DNA of 38,368 bases from Frigoribacterium sp. MEB024 (GTDB lineage: Bacteria > Actinomycetota > Actinomycetes > Actinomycetales > Microbacteriaceae), in assembly GCF_000878135.1 (NCBI RefSeq), contig NZ_JXQZ01000004.1, forward strand, positions 1 through 38,368, given 5' to 3'. Below, piece by piece: positions 22,168-30,189 of this stretch. Each line of letters starts with the position of its first letter. The stretch's first letter is position 1. Both the position numbers and the translations under genes were made by a program. The notes under the pieces were generated by a model. The model made no database searches. It saw only the letters and a program-made list of their open reading frames with translations, and was not told where the DNA came from.

Positions 22168-24450
22168 ATGAAGTTCACCGACGGTTTCTGGCAGATCCGA
22201 CCGGGGGTCGAGTCCCTCTTCGCCCAGGAGGCCCACGACGTCGAGGCCCGGGAGGACGGACGCTGGATCGAGGTCACCGCGCCCACCAAGGTGATCGCCT
22301 CGCGGGGCGACACCCTCAACCGCCCGACGCTCACGATCGCGCTGAGTTCACCGATGGAAGGTGTCATCGCCGTCGACGTCACCCACTTCGCCGGTGGTCG
22401 CGACGAGATCGGGTTCGACCTGGTGGGCTCCGAGGGCGGCCCCGCCGGAGTGGGGGTCGTCGAGACGAGCGAAGGAGGCGCGACCCTGACCTCGGGACGC
22501 CTCACCGCCACCGTCGGTCGCGGGGCACCGTTCGAGCTGACGTTCCGCGACGGCGACACCGTGCTCACCCGGTCGGGCCACAAGTCGGTCGGCTACCACC
22601 GGGTCGCCGCGGACGCCCAGGTCGACGGGGCGATGCTCGGCAACGCCCGGGCCGGCACCGGACGCGTCCTCGCGCCGAGCTACGTCTCGCAGCAACTCTC
22701 GTTGGGCGTCGGCGAGCTCGTCTACGGCCTCGGCGAGCGGTTCGGCCCGTTGGTCAAGAACGGCCAGACGGTCGACGTGTGGAACGCCGACGGCGGCACG
22801 TCGAGCGAACAGGCCTACAAGAACGTCCCGTTCTACGTGACGAACCGCGGGTACGGCGTCCTCGTCGACCACCCGGGCCACGTCTCGTACGAGATCGGCT
22901 CCGAGTCGGTCGAACGGGTGCAGTTCTCGGTGGCGGGCGAGACCCTGCGCTACCTGGTGATCGCCGGCCCGACCCCGGCCGACGTGCTCGACCGCTACAC
23001 GCGGCTGACCGGCCGCCCGGCTCACGTTCCGGCCTGGTCGTACGGCCTGTGGCTGTCGACGTCGTTCACGACGGACTACGACGAGGCGACGGTGACGGGC
23101 TTCGTCGACGAGATGGCCCGCCGTGACATGCCGGTCAGCGTGTTCCACTTCGACTGCTTCTGGATGCGTGAGTTCCAGTGGTGCGACTTCGAGTGGGATC
23201 CCCGCGTGTTCCCCGACCCCGAGGGCATGCTCGCCCGGCTGCACGAGCGCGACCTGCGCGTCTGCGTCTGGATCAACCCGTACATCGGTCAGCGCTCGGC
23301 GCTGTTCCGCGAGGCGGCCGAAGCCGGTTACCTCGTCCGGAACCCCGACGGCAGCGTCTGGCAGTGGGACCTCTGGCAGGCCGGCATGGGCCTGGTCGAC
23401 TTCACGAACCCCGAGGCGACGGCCTGGTTCCAGGGGCACCTGCGTCGTCTGCAGTCCCAGGGCGTCGACGCCTTCAAGACCGACTTCGGCGAGCGCATCC
23501 CCACCGACGTCGTCTGGCACGACGGCTCCGACCCCGAGCGCATGCACAACTGGTACACGCAGCTCTACAACCGGGCGGTCTTCGAGGTGCTCGAGGAGGT
23601 GCGCGGCGAGGGCGACGCCGTCGTCTTCGCCCGCTCGGCGACGACGGGCGGTCAGGCGCTTCCCGTGCACTGGGGTGGCGACTCGACGTCGACCTTCGAG
23701 TCGATGGCCGAGACCCTGCGCGGCGGACTGTCCCTGGCGATGAGCGGCTTCTCGTTCTGGAGCCACGACATCGGCGGCTTCGAGGGGACTCCCGACGCCG
23801 AGGTCTACAAGCGGTGGACGGCCTTCGGTCTGCTGTCGAGCCATAGCCGGTTCCACGGCAGCTCGTCGTACCGGGTGCCGTGGGCCTTCGACGACGAGGC
23901 CGTCGAGGTCACCCGCCGCTTCACGAAGCTGAAGCTGTCCCTCATGCCCTATCTCTACGCCGCCGGGCTCGAGTCGTCGCGCTCGGGACTGCCGGTCATG
24001 CGACCGATGGCCCTGGCCTTCCCCGACGACCGAGGCGCCGCCCACGTCGACACGCAGTACCTCCTCGGCGACGACCTGCTCGTCGCGCCGGTCTTCTCGG
24101 CCGACGGCACCGTCGAGGTGTACCTGCCGGCCGGACGCTGGACGAACTGGTGGACCGGCGACGTCGTCGACGCGGGCGCCGGCGTCTGGCGCACCGAGGT
24201 GCACGACGTGCTGAGCCTGCCGCTCTACGTGCGTGAGGGGGCGGTGATCCCGGTCGGTGCGCGGGACGACCGCCCCGACCACGACTACCTCGACGGTCTC
24301 GTGCTCAAGGTGTTCCCCGGCGGGGACGGCACCCGCTCGCTCACGGTGACGACGCCCGGTGGCGAGTCCGCCGACTTCGTCGTCACGCGGTCAGGAGGCG
24401 CGGTGTCGGTCGAGACCGCCGCCACCGGCTGGCAGATCGACGAGGTCTGA
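22168..24450 (+). CDS. yicI: GH31 alpha-xylosidase (YicI type)
   Basis: This 760-residue cytosolic glycoside hydrolase of family 31 is collinear with E. coli YicI (772 residues). The catalytic nucleophile is Asp439 in AFKTDFGER. The acid/base is Asp505 in HWGGDS. The substrate-pocket Cys330-Phe331 in FHFDCFWMREF is equivalent to the YicI Cys-Phe pair that favours xylose over glucose. The stretches VFARSATTGGQALPVHWGGDS, GLSLAMSGFSFWSHDIGGF and YKRWTAFGLLSSHSRFHGSSSYRVPWAF match YicI closely. No signal peptide is present, so substrate arrives through the upstream ABC importer. It releases alpha-linked xylose from xyloglucan-type oligosaccharides or isoprimeverose. It contains two decamer copies. 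Could also act on other alpha-xylosides; alpha-glucosidase activity is less likely. Confidence 0.95.
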   Translation: MKFTDGFWQIRPGVESLFAQEAHDVEAREDGRWIEVTAPTKVIASRGDTLNRPTLTIALSSPMEGVIAVDVTHFAGGRDEIGFDLVGSEGGPAGVGVVETSEGGATLTSGRLTATVGRGAPFELTFRDGDTVLTRSGHKSVGYHRVAADAQVDGAMLGNARAGTGRVLAPSYVSQQLSLGVGELVYGLGERFGPLVKNGQTVDVWNADGGTSSEQAYKNVPFYVTNRGYGVLVDHPGHVSYEIGSESVERVQFSVAGETLRYLVIAGPTPADVLDRYTRLTGRPAHVPAWSYGLWLSTSFTTDYDEATVTGFVDEMARRDMPVSVFHFDCFWMREFQWCDFEWDPRVFPDPEGMLARLHERDLRVCVWINPYIGQRSALFREAAEAGYLVRNPDGSVWQWDLWQAGMGLVDFTNPEATAWFQGHLRRLQSQGVDAFKTDFGERIPTDVVWHDGSDPERMHNWYTQLYNRAVFEVLEEVRGEGDAVVFARSATTGGQALPVHWGGDSTSTFESMAETLRGGLSLAMSGFSFWSHDIGGFEGTPDAEVYKRWTAFGLLSSHSRFHGSSSYRVPWAFDDEAVEVTRRFTKLKLSLMPYLYAAGLESSRSGLPVMRPMALAFPDDRGAAHVDTQYLLGDDLLVAPVFSADGTVEVYLPAGRWTNWWTGDVVDAGAGVWRTEVHDVLSLPLYVREGAVIPVGARDDRPDHDYLDGLVLKVFPGGDGTRSLTVTTPGGESADFVVTRSGGAVSVETAATGWQIDEV
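22473..22482 (+). repeat. Copy of interspersed AGGAGGCGCG decamer
   Basis: This is an exact in-frame copy in the alpha-xylosidase gene (encodes Gly-Gly-Ala). A second lies at 24393-24402 in the same gene, again encoding Gly-Gly-Ala. Confidence 0.6.
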
Positions 24451-24522
24451 CGCCGGGCGGCGGCGGGCGGCACCGTGGCGGGCGTCACGACCCCGCCGAC
24501 GCGCCGCTCGTCGAGGTCGAGG

Positions 24523-24528
24523 TAGCCT
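24523..24528 (+). promoter_or_regulatory. -10 box (TAGCCT) of ROK regulator
   Basis: TAGCCT (24523-24528) lies 21 bases before GTG 24550. The leader would be short (about 15 nt) and includes a GGAGGGG Shine-Dalgarno sequence. Confidence 0.5.
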
Positions 24529-24549
24529 CGATCGACGGAGGGGTGGGGC

Positions 24550-25770
24550 GTGACGACACAGCAGGGCGGTGGCGAGACCGAGGCGACACCCGACCTCGGT
24601 GCTCGGTTCGACCGGGTCCGGCGCGACAACCTCGCGACGGTGCTCGGCATCGTCCACACCGACGGGGCCACCTCGCGGTCGGCCCTCACGCAGGCGACCG
24701 GGCTCAACCGGTCGACGATCGCGGCGCTCGTGGGCGAACTCGTCGACCGGGGGCTCGTCGTCGAGACCGACCCGGTCGGCACCAACCGGGTCGGGCGTCC
24801 CAGCCCCGTCGTGGCCCCGAGCCCCCGTGTCGTCGCGATCGCGGTCAACCCCGAGATCGACGCCGTCACGGTCGGGGCCGTGGGGCTCGACGGCGTCGTG
24901 CAGCACCGCGTCCGTCGTGAGACCGACGGGGTGCCCAGCGCGCCCCAGGCCGCGGCGCTCGCCGCCGAGGTGATCGCCGAGCTGCGGTCCACCGCGCTGT
25001 CTCCCGACGTGCGGGTGCTCGGGGTGGGTCTCGCGGTGCCCGGCCTGGTCGGCTCCGACGGGGGAGTGGTGCGCCTGGCCCCGCACCTCGGCTGGATCGA
25101 CGAGCCGTTCGCGGCGGTCGTCGCGTCGGCGACGGGGTTGCCGACGCGGGCCGCCAACGACGCGTCGCTCGGTGCGGTCGCCGAGGGGCGCTTCGGAGCC
25201 GGGCGGGGCGTCGACGACCTCGTGTTCCTGAACGGCGGTGCGAGTGGTGTCGGCGGGGGAGTCCTGATCGGCGGCAGTCCGGTGACCGGCGTGGGTGGTT
25301 TCGCCGGTGAGATCGGGCACACCCTCGTCAACTCGGTCGGTCAGCTCTGCCACTGCGGCGCCGTGGGCTGCCTCGAGACCGAGGTCGGGCAGGCCCGCCT
25401 GCTCGCCGTCACGGGGCTCGACCGCGGTCAGGTCGACCAGCTCGACGCGGCGCTCGCCGGTGCCGAGCCCGGTTCGTCCGTGGCCGTCGAGGTGCGGCGT
25501 CAGATCGACTTCCTGGCCGTGGCTCTGCGGGGCGTCGTCAACTCGTTCAACCCCGAGCTGATCGTGCTCGGCGGCTTCCTCGGATCGCTGCACGCGGCCG
25601 ACCCCGGCCGGCTCGCCGAGCGGGTCCGCGGTCAGTCCCTGCCCGGCGCCCGCGACGACGTGCGGATCACCCGAGCCGCGCTCGGCGTGGACCGGCTGAC
25701 GATCGGTGCCGCCGAACTGGCCTTCGCCGCCGTGCTGGCCGACCCGGCGTCCGTGACCCGCGCCTCCTGA
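24550..25770 (+). CDS. ROK-family transcriptional repressor, XylR-like
   Basis: This 406-residue protein has an N-terminal winged helix-turn-helix (RRDNLATVLGIVHTDGATSRSALTQATGLNRSTIAALVGEL, about residues 17-60) and a ROK domain. The zinc-binding motif is His257 and Cys267-x-Cys269-x4-Cys274 in GHTLVNSVGQLCHCGAVGC. The kinase-type DxGxT ATP loop is missing, replaced by AIAVNPEIDAVTVG. It is therefore a regulator and not a sugar kinase. ROK repressors of the XylR type bind sugar in this domain and release DNA. It lies between the alpha-xylosidase and xylB genes; candidate binding sites are 17659-17679 and 28135-28155. Starts at GTG 24550 with a GGAGGGG Shine-Dalgarno sequence. The gene ends in a decamer copy. 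Confidence 0.9.
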   Translation: MTTQQGGGETEATPDLGARFDRVRRDNLATVLGIVHTDGATSRSALTQATGLNRSTIAALVGELVDRGLVVETDPVGTNRVGRPSPVVAPSPRVVAIAVNPEIDAVTVGAVGLDGVVQHRVRRETDGVPSAPQAAALAAEVIAELRSTALSPDVRVLGVGLAVPGLVGSDGGVVRLAPHLGWIDEPFAAVVASATGLPTRAANDASLGAVAEGRFGAGRGVDDLVFLNGGASGVGGGVLIGGSPVTGVGGFAGEIGHTLVNSVGQLCHCGAVGCLETEVGQARLLAVTGLDRGQVDQLDAALAGAEPGSSVAVEVRRQIDFLAVALRGVVNSFNPELIVLGGFLGSLHAADPGRLAERVRGQSLPGARDDVRITRAALGVDRLTIGAAELAFAAVLADPASVTRAS

Positions 25771-25787
25771 CCCGACCCGCGCCTCCT
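25759..25787 (-). repeat. Tandem pair of AGGAGGCGCG decamers at ROK gene end
   Basis: GACCCGCGCCTCCTG occurs twice, 19 bp apart (decamers at 25759-25768 and 25778-25787). The first copy spans the last codons and the stop of the ROK gene; the second lies just beyond. This looks like a duplication of the repeat unit with its GACC flank. Confidence 0.7.
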
Positions 25788-25804
25788 GCCGTCGTCCTCG
25801 TGGC

Positions 25805-25832
25805 GGGCAGGCGGGCAGGCGGGCCGGAGGGG
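25805..25832 (+). other. G-run array, candidate G-quadruplex
   Basis: Four runs of three or more G (25805-25807, 25813-25815, 25821-25823, 25829-25832) are separated by 5-nt loops, the first two being CAGGC. They come from an 8-bp GGCGGGCA-type tandem repeat. The array lies in the 93-bp gap between convergent stops of the ROK and DtxR-family genes, where a conventional terminator was not found. It could act as a transcription stop signal in RNA or DNA. Confidence 0.5.
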
Positions 25833-25863
25833 CCACCCGCAGCCGGGGCTGCTCGCCGCCGCG

Positions 25864-26586
25864 TCAGGCGTGCGTGTGCGGTTCGGAGTTCGCCCACACC
25901 GACGCCGCGGCGACGCCGGCCAGCTCGACGCTGCCGACCGCGCGGTCGTGCGCGTCGGTCAGCACGACCTGCAGCGAGCCGGCGTAGTCGCGACGCTCGC
26001 CGACGCGGACGTGCGCGCCGACCCGCAGGTCGAGCGAGCTGAGGTAGCGCAGCAGCTCGGGTTCGTCGTCCGAGACGCGGACGACGAAGCCGCACTCGCC
26101 CTCGACGAAGTCGCCCAGCGGGTGGGCGGGAGGCCGCACGACCGTGCCGTCGGCCGAGGGGATCGGGTCGCCGTGCGGGTCGGCCGTGGGGTGTCCGAGC
26201 TCGAGGTCGAACCGGTCGAGCAACCGGTCGCTGACCGCGTGCTCGAGCACCTCGGCCTCGTCGTGCACCTCGTCCCAGCCGTAGCCCAGTCGTTCGACCA
26301 GGTACGTCTCGATGAGGCGGTGGCGACGCACCATGGACACGGCGATCGCCCGGCCCTGGTCGCTCAGGGCGATGCGCCGGTAGGGCTCGTAGTCGAGGTA
26401 GCCGTCGCGGTCGAGCTTGCGCAGGTTGCCCGAGACGGTCGACGCGCTGACGCCGAGCGTGGCGGCGATCTCGTTGGTCGAGATGCCGGAGTCGCTGCCG
26501 GCCTCGGCCCACTCCTCGGCCTTCCAGATGACCTTGAGGTAGTCCTCGGCCATGGTCGTGCGCGTGCTGGCCGGGTCGCTGGGCAT
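25864..26586 (-). CDS. DtxR/MntR-family metal-dependent regulator
   Basis: This 240-residue protein has a winged-helix DNA-binding domain (MAEDYLKVIWKAEEW, then ISTNEIAATLGVSASTVSGNLRKLDRDGYLDYEPYRRIALS). A dimerisation/metal-binding domain follows (RRHRLIETYLVERLGYGWDEVHDEAEVLEHAVSD). At the position of the DtxR metal-binding Cys102 (in HDEACRWEH) it has Glu (HDEAEVLEH), which favours Mn over Fe control. HPTADPHGDPIPSADG and a C-terminal SH3-like/FeoA-like domain (VVRVSDDEPELLRYLSSLDLRVGAHVRV) complete the family layout. ATG 26586 is leaderless: TAGGAT lies six bases upstream. It is unrelated to xylose use and interrupts the xyl block. Mn specificity is inference. Confidence 0.9.
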   Translation of the reverse strand: MPSDPASTRTTMAEDYLKVIWKAEEWAEAGSDSGISTNEIAATLGVSASTVSGNLRKLDRDGYLDYEPYRRIALSDQGRAIAVSMVRRHRLIETYLVERLGYGWDEVHDEAEVLEHAVSDRLLDRFDLELGHPTADPHGDPIPSADGTVVRPPAHPLGDFVEGECGFVVRVSDDEPELLRYLSSLDLRVGAHVRVGERRDYAGSLQVVLTDAHDRAVGSVELAGVAAASVWANSEPHTHA

Positions 26587-26592
26587 GGTCCG

Positions 26593-26598
26593 ATCCTA
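26593..26598 (-). promoter_or_regulatory. -10 box (TAGGAT) of leaderless DtxR-family gene
   Basis: On the minus strand TAGGAT is followed by six bases and ATG 26586. No Shine-Dalgarno sequence is present. Confidence 0.6.
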
Positions 26599-26647
26599 GG
26601 TGGCGTCACCCGCGCCTCCCTCGTCGCCCGGGCCCCGTGCCCCGGCG

Positions 26648-28126
26648 TCAGGGCCTCGGCAGCGACCCCAGACCCTGCGCGGCCCGGTAGCGCTCGCCGA
26701 CGGCGGGTCGCAGGTCGGCCGCGAAGGAGGCGCTGGTCGCCGGAGCCCAGGACGGTCGCGTCCCCGACAGGGCCCAGCCCGCCTGCCGTGCCGCACCGTC
26801 GGCGACGTACTCGCCGGGCTCGGGCACGACCACGGGCAGGTCGAACACCTGCCGCGCGACTTCTTGCACGGCCGGGTTGAGGGCCGCCCCGCCGATGAGC
26901 AGGACCCGCGTCGCCTCGACGCCCTGACGGCGGACCGCGGCCGCACCGTCGGACAGCGCCGACAACATGCCCTCGACGGCGGCGCGGGCCAGGTTCTCGC
27001 GGGTCGAGCTCGCCAGGGTCAGGCCCGAGAGCGTCGCGGTGGCGTCGGGCAGGTCGGGGGTGCGTTCGCCCTCGAAGTAGGGCACGAGCGTGACGCCACC
27101 CGCGCCCGGCTCGGCCGCGAGGGCCAGGCGGGCCAGTTCGTCGTGGTCGACGCCGAGCAGCCCGCCGATCGACGACAGCACCCGGGCCGCGTTCAACGTG
27201 GCGATCAAGGGCAGGTAGCCGCCCGCGGCGTCGGCGAAGCCGGCCACCGTGCCGCTGGGGTCGGTCACGGGCCGGTCGGTGACGGCGAAGGCCGTGCCGC
27301 TGGTGCCGATGCTGATGACGAGGTCGCCGACCGTGGCGTCGAGGCCGAGGGCCGCGCCGGCGTTGTCGCCCGCACCGGCCCCGACCACGATGCCGGTGGG
27401 CACGGGGCCGTCCGCGACCGTCGTCCCGGCCGCCCGGTCGGCCTGCAACACCCGCGGCAACACGATGCGGTCGTCGTCGCCCGCGGGGGAGCCGGTGGCC
27501 TCGCGTGCCCCGCGGCCGAAGGCGTGCTCGAACAGGTCGAGGTCGTACGCCTCGTCGGTGGGGCTCCAGTACGAGGTGCCGCTGGCGTCCGAGCGGTCGG
27601 TGACCAGGGCGTCGAGGTCGGGTCCGAGCGGGCTCTCGTCGGCAGGGCCGAAACCGAGGAGGCGCCAGGTCAGCCAGTCGTGCGGCAGGGCCACCGCGGC
27701 GACTCGCGCCGCGTTCTCGGGCTCGGCGTCGCGCAGCCAGCGCAGCTTGGTCGCGGTGAACGACGCGACGGGGACGGAGCCCGTGCGTCGGGCCCACTCG
27801 TCGGCCCCGAGCTCGTCGATCAGGTCGCGGGCCGCCGGGGCGCTGCGGGTGTCGTTCCAGAGCAGGGCGTCGCGCACGACGCGTCCCTCGGCGTCGAGGG
27901 CGACGAGGCCGTGCTGCTGACCGGCGACCGAGAGCGCGGCGACGTCGTCGAGTCCTCCGGCGTCCGCGATCGCCGCGAGCAGTGCCTCCCACCAGGCGGC
28001 CGGGGGTACCTCGGTGCCCTCGGGGTGCCCTGCCGACCCCTGCCGGACGAGTTCGCCCGTCGAGAGATCACGGACGACGACTTTGCAACTCTGGGTCGAT
28101 GAGTCGACCCCGGCGACGAGACTCAT
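26648..28126 (-). CDS. xylB: Xylulokinase
   Basis: This 492-residue FGGY-family sugar kinase phosphorylates D-xylulose to xylulose 5-phosphate in the cytosol. The first ATP-site motif is [16 protein letters not shown]. The substrate region is [12 protein letters not shown] and [16 protein letters not shown] (including the WxDxR-like motif). The second domain has [16 protein letters not shown] (phosphate-binding loop), [12 protein letters not shown] and [29 protein letters not shown] (adenosine motif, then [20 protein letters not shown]). ATG 28126 is preferred over an upstream in-frame ATG at 28162, because that one lies upstream of the operator and the candidate -10 (CAAACT, six bases before 28126). 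Probably leaderless and repressed through the 28135-28155 site. It pairs with xylA. Confidence 0.95.
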   Translation of the reverse strand: MSLVAGVDSSTQSCKVVVRDLSTGELVRQGSAGHPEGTEVPPAAWWEALLAAIADAGGLDDVAALSVAGQQHGLVALDAEGRVVRDALLWNDTRSAPAARDLIDELGADEWARRTGSVPVASFTATKLRWLRDAEPENAARVAAVALPHDWLTWRLLGFGPADESPLGPDLDALVTDRSDASGTSYWSPTDEAYDLDLFEHAFGRGAREATGSPAGDDDRIVLPRVLQADRAAGTTVADGPVPTGIVVGAGAGDNAGAALGLDATVGDLVISIGTSGTAFAVTDRPVTDPSGTVAGFADAAGGYLPLIATLNAARVLSSIGGLLGVDHDELARLALAAEPGAGGVTLVPYFEGERTPDLPDATATLSGLTLASSTRENLARAAVEGMLSALSDGAAAVRRQGVEATRVLLIGGAALNPAVQEVARQVFDLPVVVPEPGEYVADGAARQAGWALSGTRPSWAPATSASFAADLRPAVGERYRAAQGLGSLPRP

Positions 28127-28134
28127 GGGCACAG

Positions 28135-28155
28135 TTTGTCGTACGTGACCACAAA
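28135..28155. promoter_or_regulatory. Candidate ROK/XylR operator overlapping xylB promoter
   Basis: A 21-bp palindrome has ends TTTGTCG and CCACAAA and TTTGT/ACAAA arms 11 bp apart. It has the same arms and spacing as the site at 17659-17679 upstream of xylA. It begins nine bases before the xylB start and overlaps its candidate -10, so a bound repressor would block transcription. Confidence 0.75.
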
Positions 28156-28187
28156 TGGCCACCGGGGGTGTTCCGTGGGTCTCGCGC

Positions 28188-28197
28188 CGCGCCTCCT
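28188..28197 (-). repeat. Decamer copy in xylB-purA intergenic region
   Basis: This is an exact copy in the 166-bp gap between divergent xylB and purA. Confidence 0.6.
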
Positions 28198-28241
28198 CGG
28201 CGGGTCCCCGACCGTCCGGGCGGCCCGGACGAGCCTGTCGG

Positions 28242-28247
28242 TAGACT
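28242..28247 (+). promoter_or_regulatory. -10 box (TAGACT) of purA
   Basis: TAGACT is followed by a leader of about 40 nt with a GAGGAGAAA Shine-Dalgarno sequence before ATG 28293. No good -35 is seen. Confidence 0.55.
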
Positions 28248-28292
28248 CAAGTGCACCTCACCCGGTGCGTTCCCCGACATGAGGAGAAACCC

Positions 28293-29579
28293 ATGCCAGC
28301 AGTGGTGATCATCGGAGCCCAGTGGGGCGACGAGGGCAAGGGCAAGGCCACCGACCTGTTGTCGAGCCGCATCGACTACGTCGTCAAGTTCAACGGCGGC
28401 AACAACGCCGGCCACACCGTGGTGATCGGCGACCAGAAGTACGCGTTGCACCTGCTGCCCTCCGGCATCCTCTCGCCGGGCGTCACGCCCGTCATCGGCA
28501 ACGGCGTCGTCGTCGACATCGAGGTCCTCTTCGACGAACTCGACGCGCTGATCGCGCGCGGCATCGACGTCTCCCGGTTGCGGGTCAGCGCCAACGCGCA
28601 CGTCATCACGCACTACCACCGCACCCTCGACAAGGTGACCGAGCGCTTCCTCGGCAAGCGCCAGATCGGCACCACCGGTCGGGGCATCGGCCCGACCTAC
28701 GCCGACAAGATCAACCGCGTCGGCATCCGCGTGCAGGACATCTTCGACGAGGGCATCCTGCGGCAGAAGGTCGAGGCGGCCCTCGACCAGAAGAACCACC
28801 TGCTGGTCAAGATCTACAACCGTCGCGCGATCGAGGTCGACGAGGTCGTCGAGTCGCTGCTGTCGTACGCCGAGCGACTCAAGCCGATGGTCGCCGACAC
28901 GGCGCTCGAGATCCACCAGGCGCTCGAGGCCGACAAGACCGTCCTCTTCGAGGCGGGCCAGGCGACCATGCTCGACGTCGACCACGGCACCTACCCGTTC
29001 GTCACCTCGTCGTCCGCCACCGCAGGAGGCGCCTCGACCGGTTCGGGCATCGGGCCGGGCCGGATCGAGCGCGTCATCGGCATCGTCAAGGCGTACACGA
29101 CCCGTGTCGGCGCCGGGCCGTTCCCGACCGAGCTCTTCGACGCCTCGGGCGAGTTCCTCCGGGCCAACGGCTTCGAGTTCGGCACGACCACGGGCCGTCC
29201 TCGCCGCTGCGGCTGGTACGACGCCCCGATCGCCCGCTACACGGCGCGCATCAACGGCGTCACCGACTTCGTGCTGACCAAGCTCGACGTGCTGACCGGT
29301 CTCGAGACGATCCCCGTCTGTGTCGCCTACGACGTCGACGGCGTCCGCCACGACGAGGTCCCCGTCTCGCAGAGCGACTTCCACCACGCGACGCCGATCT
29401 ACGAAGAGTTCCCCGGCTGGACCGAAGACATCACCGGGGCCCGCGACTTCGACGACCTGCCGAAGGCCGCGCAGGACTACGTGCTCGCCGTCGAGGCGAT
29501 GAGCGGTGCCCGCATCTCGGCGATCGGCGTGGGCCCGGGCCGTGACGCCATCGTGCAGCGTCACGACCTGCTGGGCTGA
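28293..29579 (+). CDS. purA: Adenylosuccinate synthetase
   Basis: This 428-residue enzyme of AMP synthesis joins IMP and aspartate using GTP. The N-terminal GTP loop is [19 protein letters not shown], with the catalytic Asp. Further signatures are [12 protein letters not shown] (His general acid), [63 protein letters not shown] (IMP site) and TKLDVLTG near the GTP guanine site. Full length, cytosolic. ATG 28293 follows GAGGAG at good spacing; an in-frame GTG at 28251 is just past the -10 box and would add a foreign leader. Confidence 0.98.
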   Translation: MPAVVIIGAQWGDEGKGKATDLLSSRIDYVVKFNGGNNAGHTVVIGDQKYALHLLPSGILSPGVTPVIGNGVVVDIEVLFDELDALIARGIDVSRLRVSANAHVITHYHRTLDKVTERFLGKRQIGTTGRGIGPTYADKINRVGIRVQDIFDEGILRQKVEAALDQKNHLLVKIYNRRAIEVDEVVESLLSYAERLKPMVADTALEIHQALEADKTVLFEAGQATMLDVDHGTYPFVTSSSATAGGASTGSGIGPGRIERVIGIVKAYTTRVGAGPFPTELFDASGEFLRANGFEFGTTTGRPRRCGWYDAPIARYTARINGVTDFVLTKLDVLTGLETIPVCVAYDVDGVRHDEVPVSQSDFHHATPIYEEFPGWTEDITGARDFDDLPKAAQDYVLAVEAMSGARISAIGVGPGRDAIVQRHDLLG

Positions 29580-29628
29580 GCCGCGCTACCACACTCACCC
29601 GCCACCGAGCCAACTCCCAGAATCTAGG

Positions 29629-29634
29629 TATGGT
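29629..29634 (+). promoter_or_regulatory. -10 box (TATGGT) of Ohr-type gene
   Basis: TATGGT lies nine bases before ATG 29644, so the 5' leader would be only about 3 nt. An overlapping TAGGTA at 29625 is an alternative. Confidence 0.45.
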
Positions 29635-29643
29635 CTTCTCCTC

Positions 29644-30069
29644 ATGACACTCGACATCGCCTACACCGCCATCGCCCACGCCACCGGTGGCGGTCGTGAC
29701 GGCCACGTCCGCAGCGAAGACGACCGACTCGACTTCGACACGCGGCCCCCCAAAGAACTCGGTGGCTCCGGCGAGGGCACCAACCCCGAGCAGCTGTTCG
29801 CCGCGGGCTTCGCCGCCTGCTTCCTCAGCGCCATGCACGGCGCGGGCAAGAAGCTCGGCGTCGACACCAAGGACGCCGAGGTCTCGGCGAGCGTCGGCAT
29901 CGGCGGCAACGGCGAGGGCGGGTTCGGCCTCGCGGTCGAGCTCGACATCTACACCCCGAACGTCGACCCCGAGCGTCGTCAAGAGCTCGCCGACGCCGCC
30001 CACCACGTGTGCCCGTACTCGAACGCCACGCGCGGCAACGTCGAGGTCACGCTCACGCTGGTCGACTGA
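29644..30069 (+). CDS. Organic hydroperoxide resistance protein, Ohr/OsmC type
   Basis: This 141-residue OsmC-fold cytosolic peroxidase reduces organic hydroperoxides with two cysteines: the peroxidatic one in GFAACFLSAMHGAGKK and the resolving one in HHVCPYSNATRGNVEV. Both are present, and the Arg in DTRPPKELGG-region is in the usual place. Ohr proteins are about 140 residues, as here. ATG 29644 gives the family N-terminus IAYTAIAHATGGGRDGHV. A hairpin terminator follows 22 bp after the stop. Ohr versus the close OsmC subgroup is favoured by the NPEQLFAAGFAAC motif and length. Confidence 0.92.
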   Translation: MTLDIAYTAIAHATGGGRDGHVRSEDDRLDFDTRPPKELGGSGEGTNPEQLFAAGFAACFLSAMHGAGKKLGVDTKDAEVSASVGIGGNGEGGFGLAVELDIYTPNVDPERRQELADAAHHVCPYSNATRGNVEVTLTLVD

Positions 30070-30090
30070 ACCCACCCGGGCCGACCCGGC

Positions 30091-30136
30091 CGTGAAGGAG
30101 GCGCGTCCTGCGAGAGCGGGACGCGCCTCCTTCGTG
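30091..30136. terminator. Hairpin of inverted decamers downstream of Ohr gene
   Basis: A stem of about 18 bp (one G-T wobble), with arms 30094-30111 and 30116-30133, closes a GAGA tetraloop (30112-30115), and weaker pairs extend it on each side. Each arm holds one AGGAGGCGCG decamer (30096-30105 and 30122-30131). No long T-tract follows; the 3' flank has only TTCGTG. Confidence 0.85.
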
Positions 30137-30177
30137 CGTGGGCGGTCCGTCGGTGGTCTCACCGACGGGCGCGCCGA

Positions 30178-30183
30178 TAGGGT
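30178..30183 (+). promoter_or_regulatory. -10 box (TAGGGT) of leaderless chorismate mutase gene
   Basis: TAGGGT is followed by six bases and ATG 30190. No Shine-Dalgarno sequence is present. Confidence 0.6.
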
Positions 30184-30189
30184 CGGGGC

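Noticed and set aside
28127-28162. Upstream ATG (28162) for xylB
   Set aside because: Its codons run through the palindromic operator and the candidate -10, and the family N-terminus begins at Met 28126.
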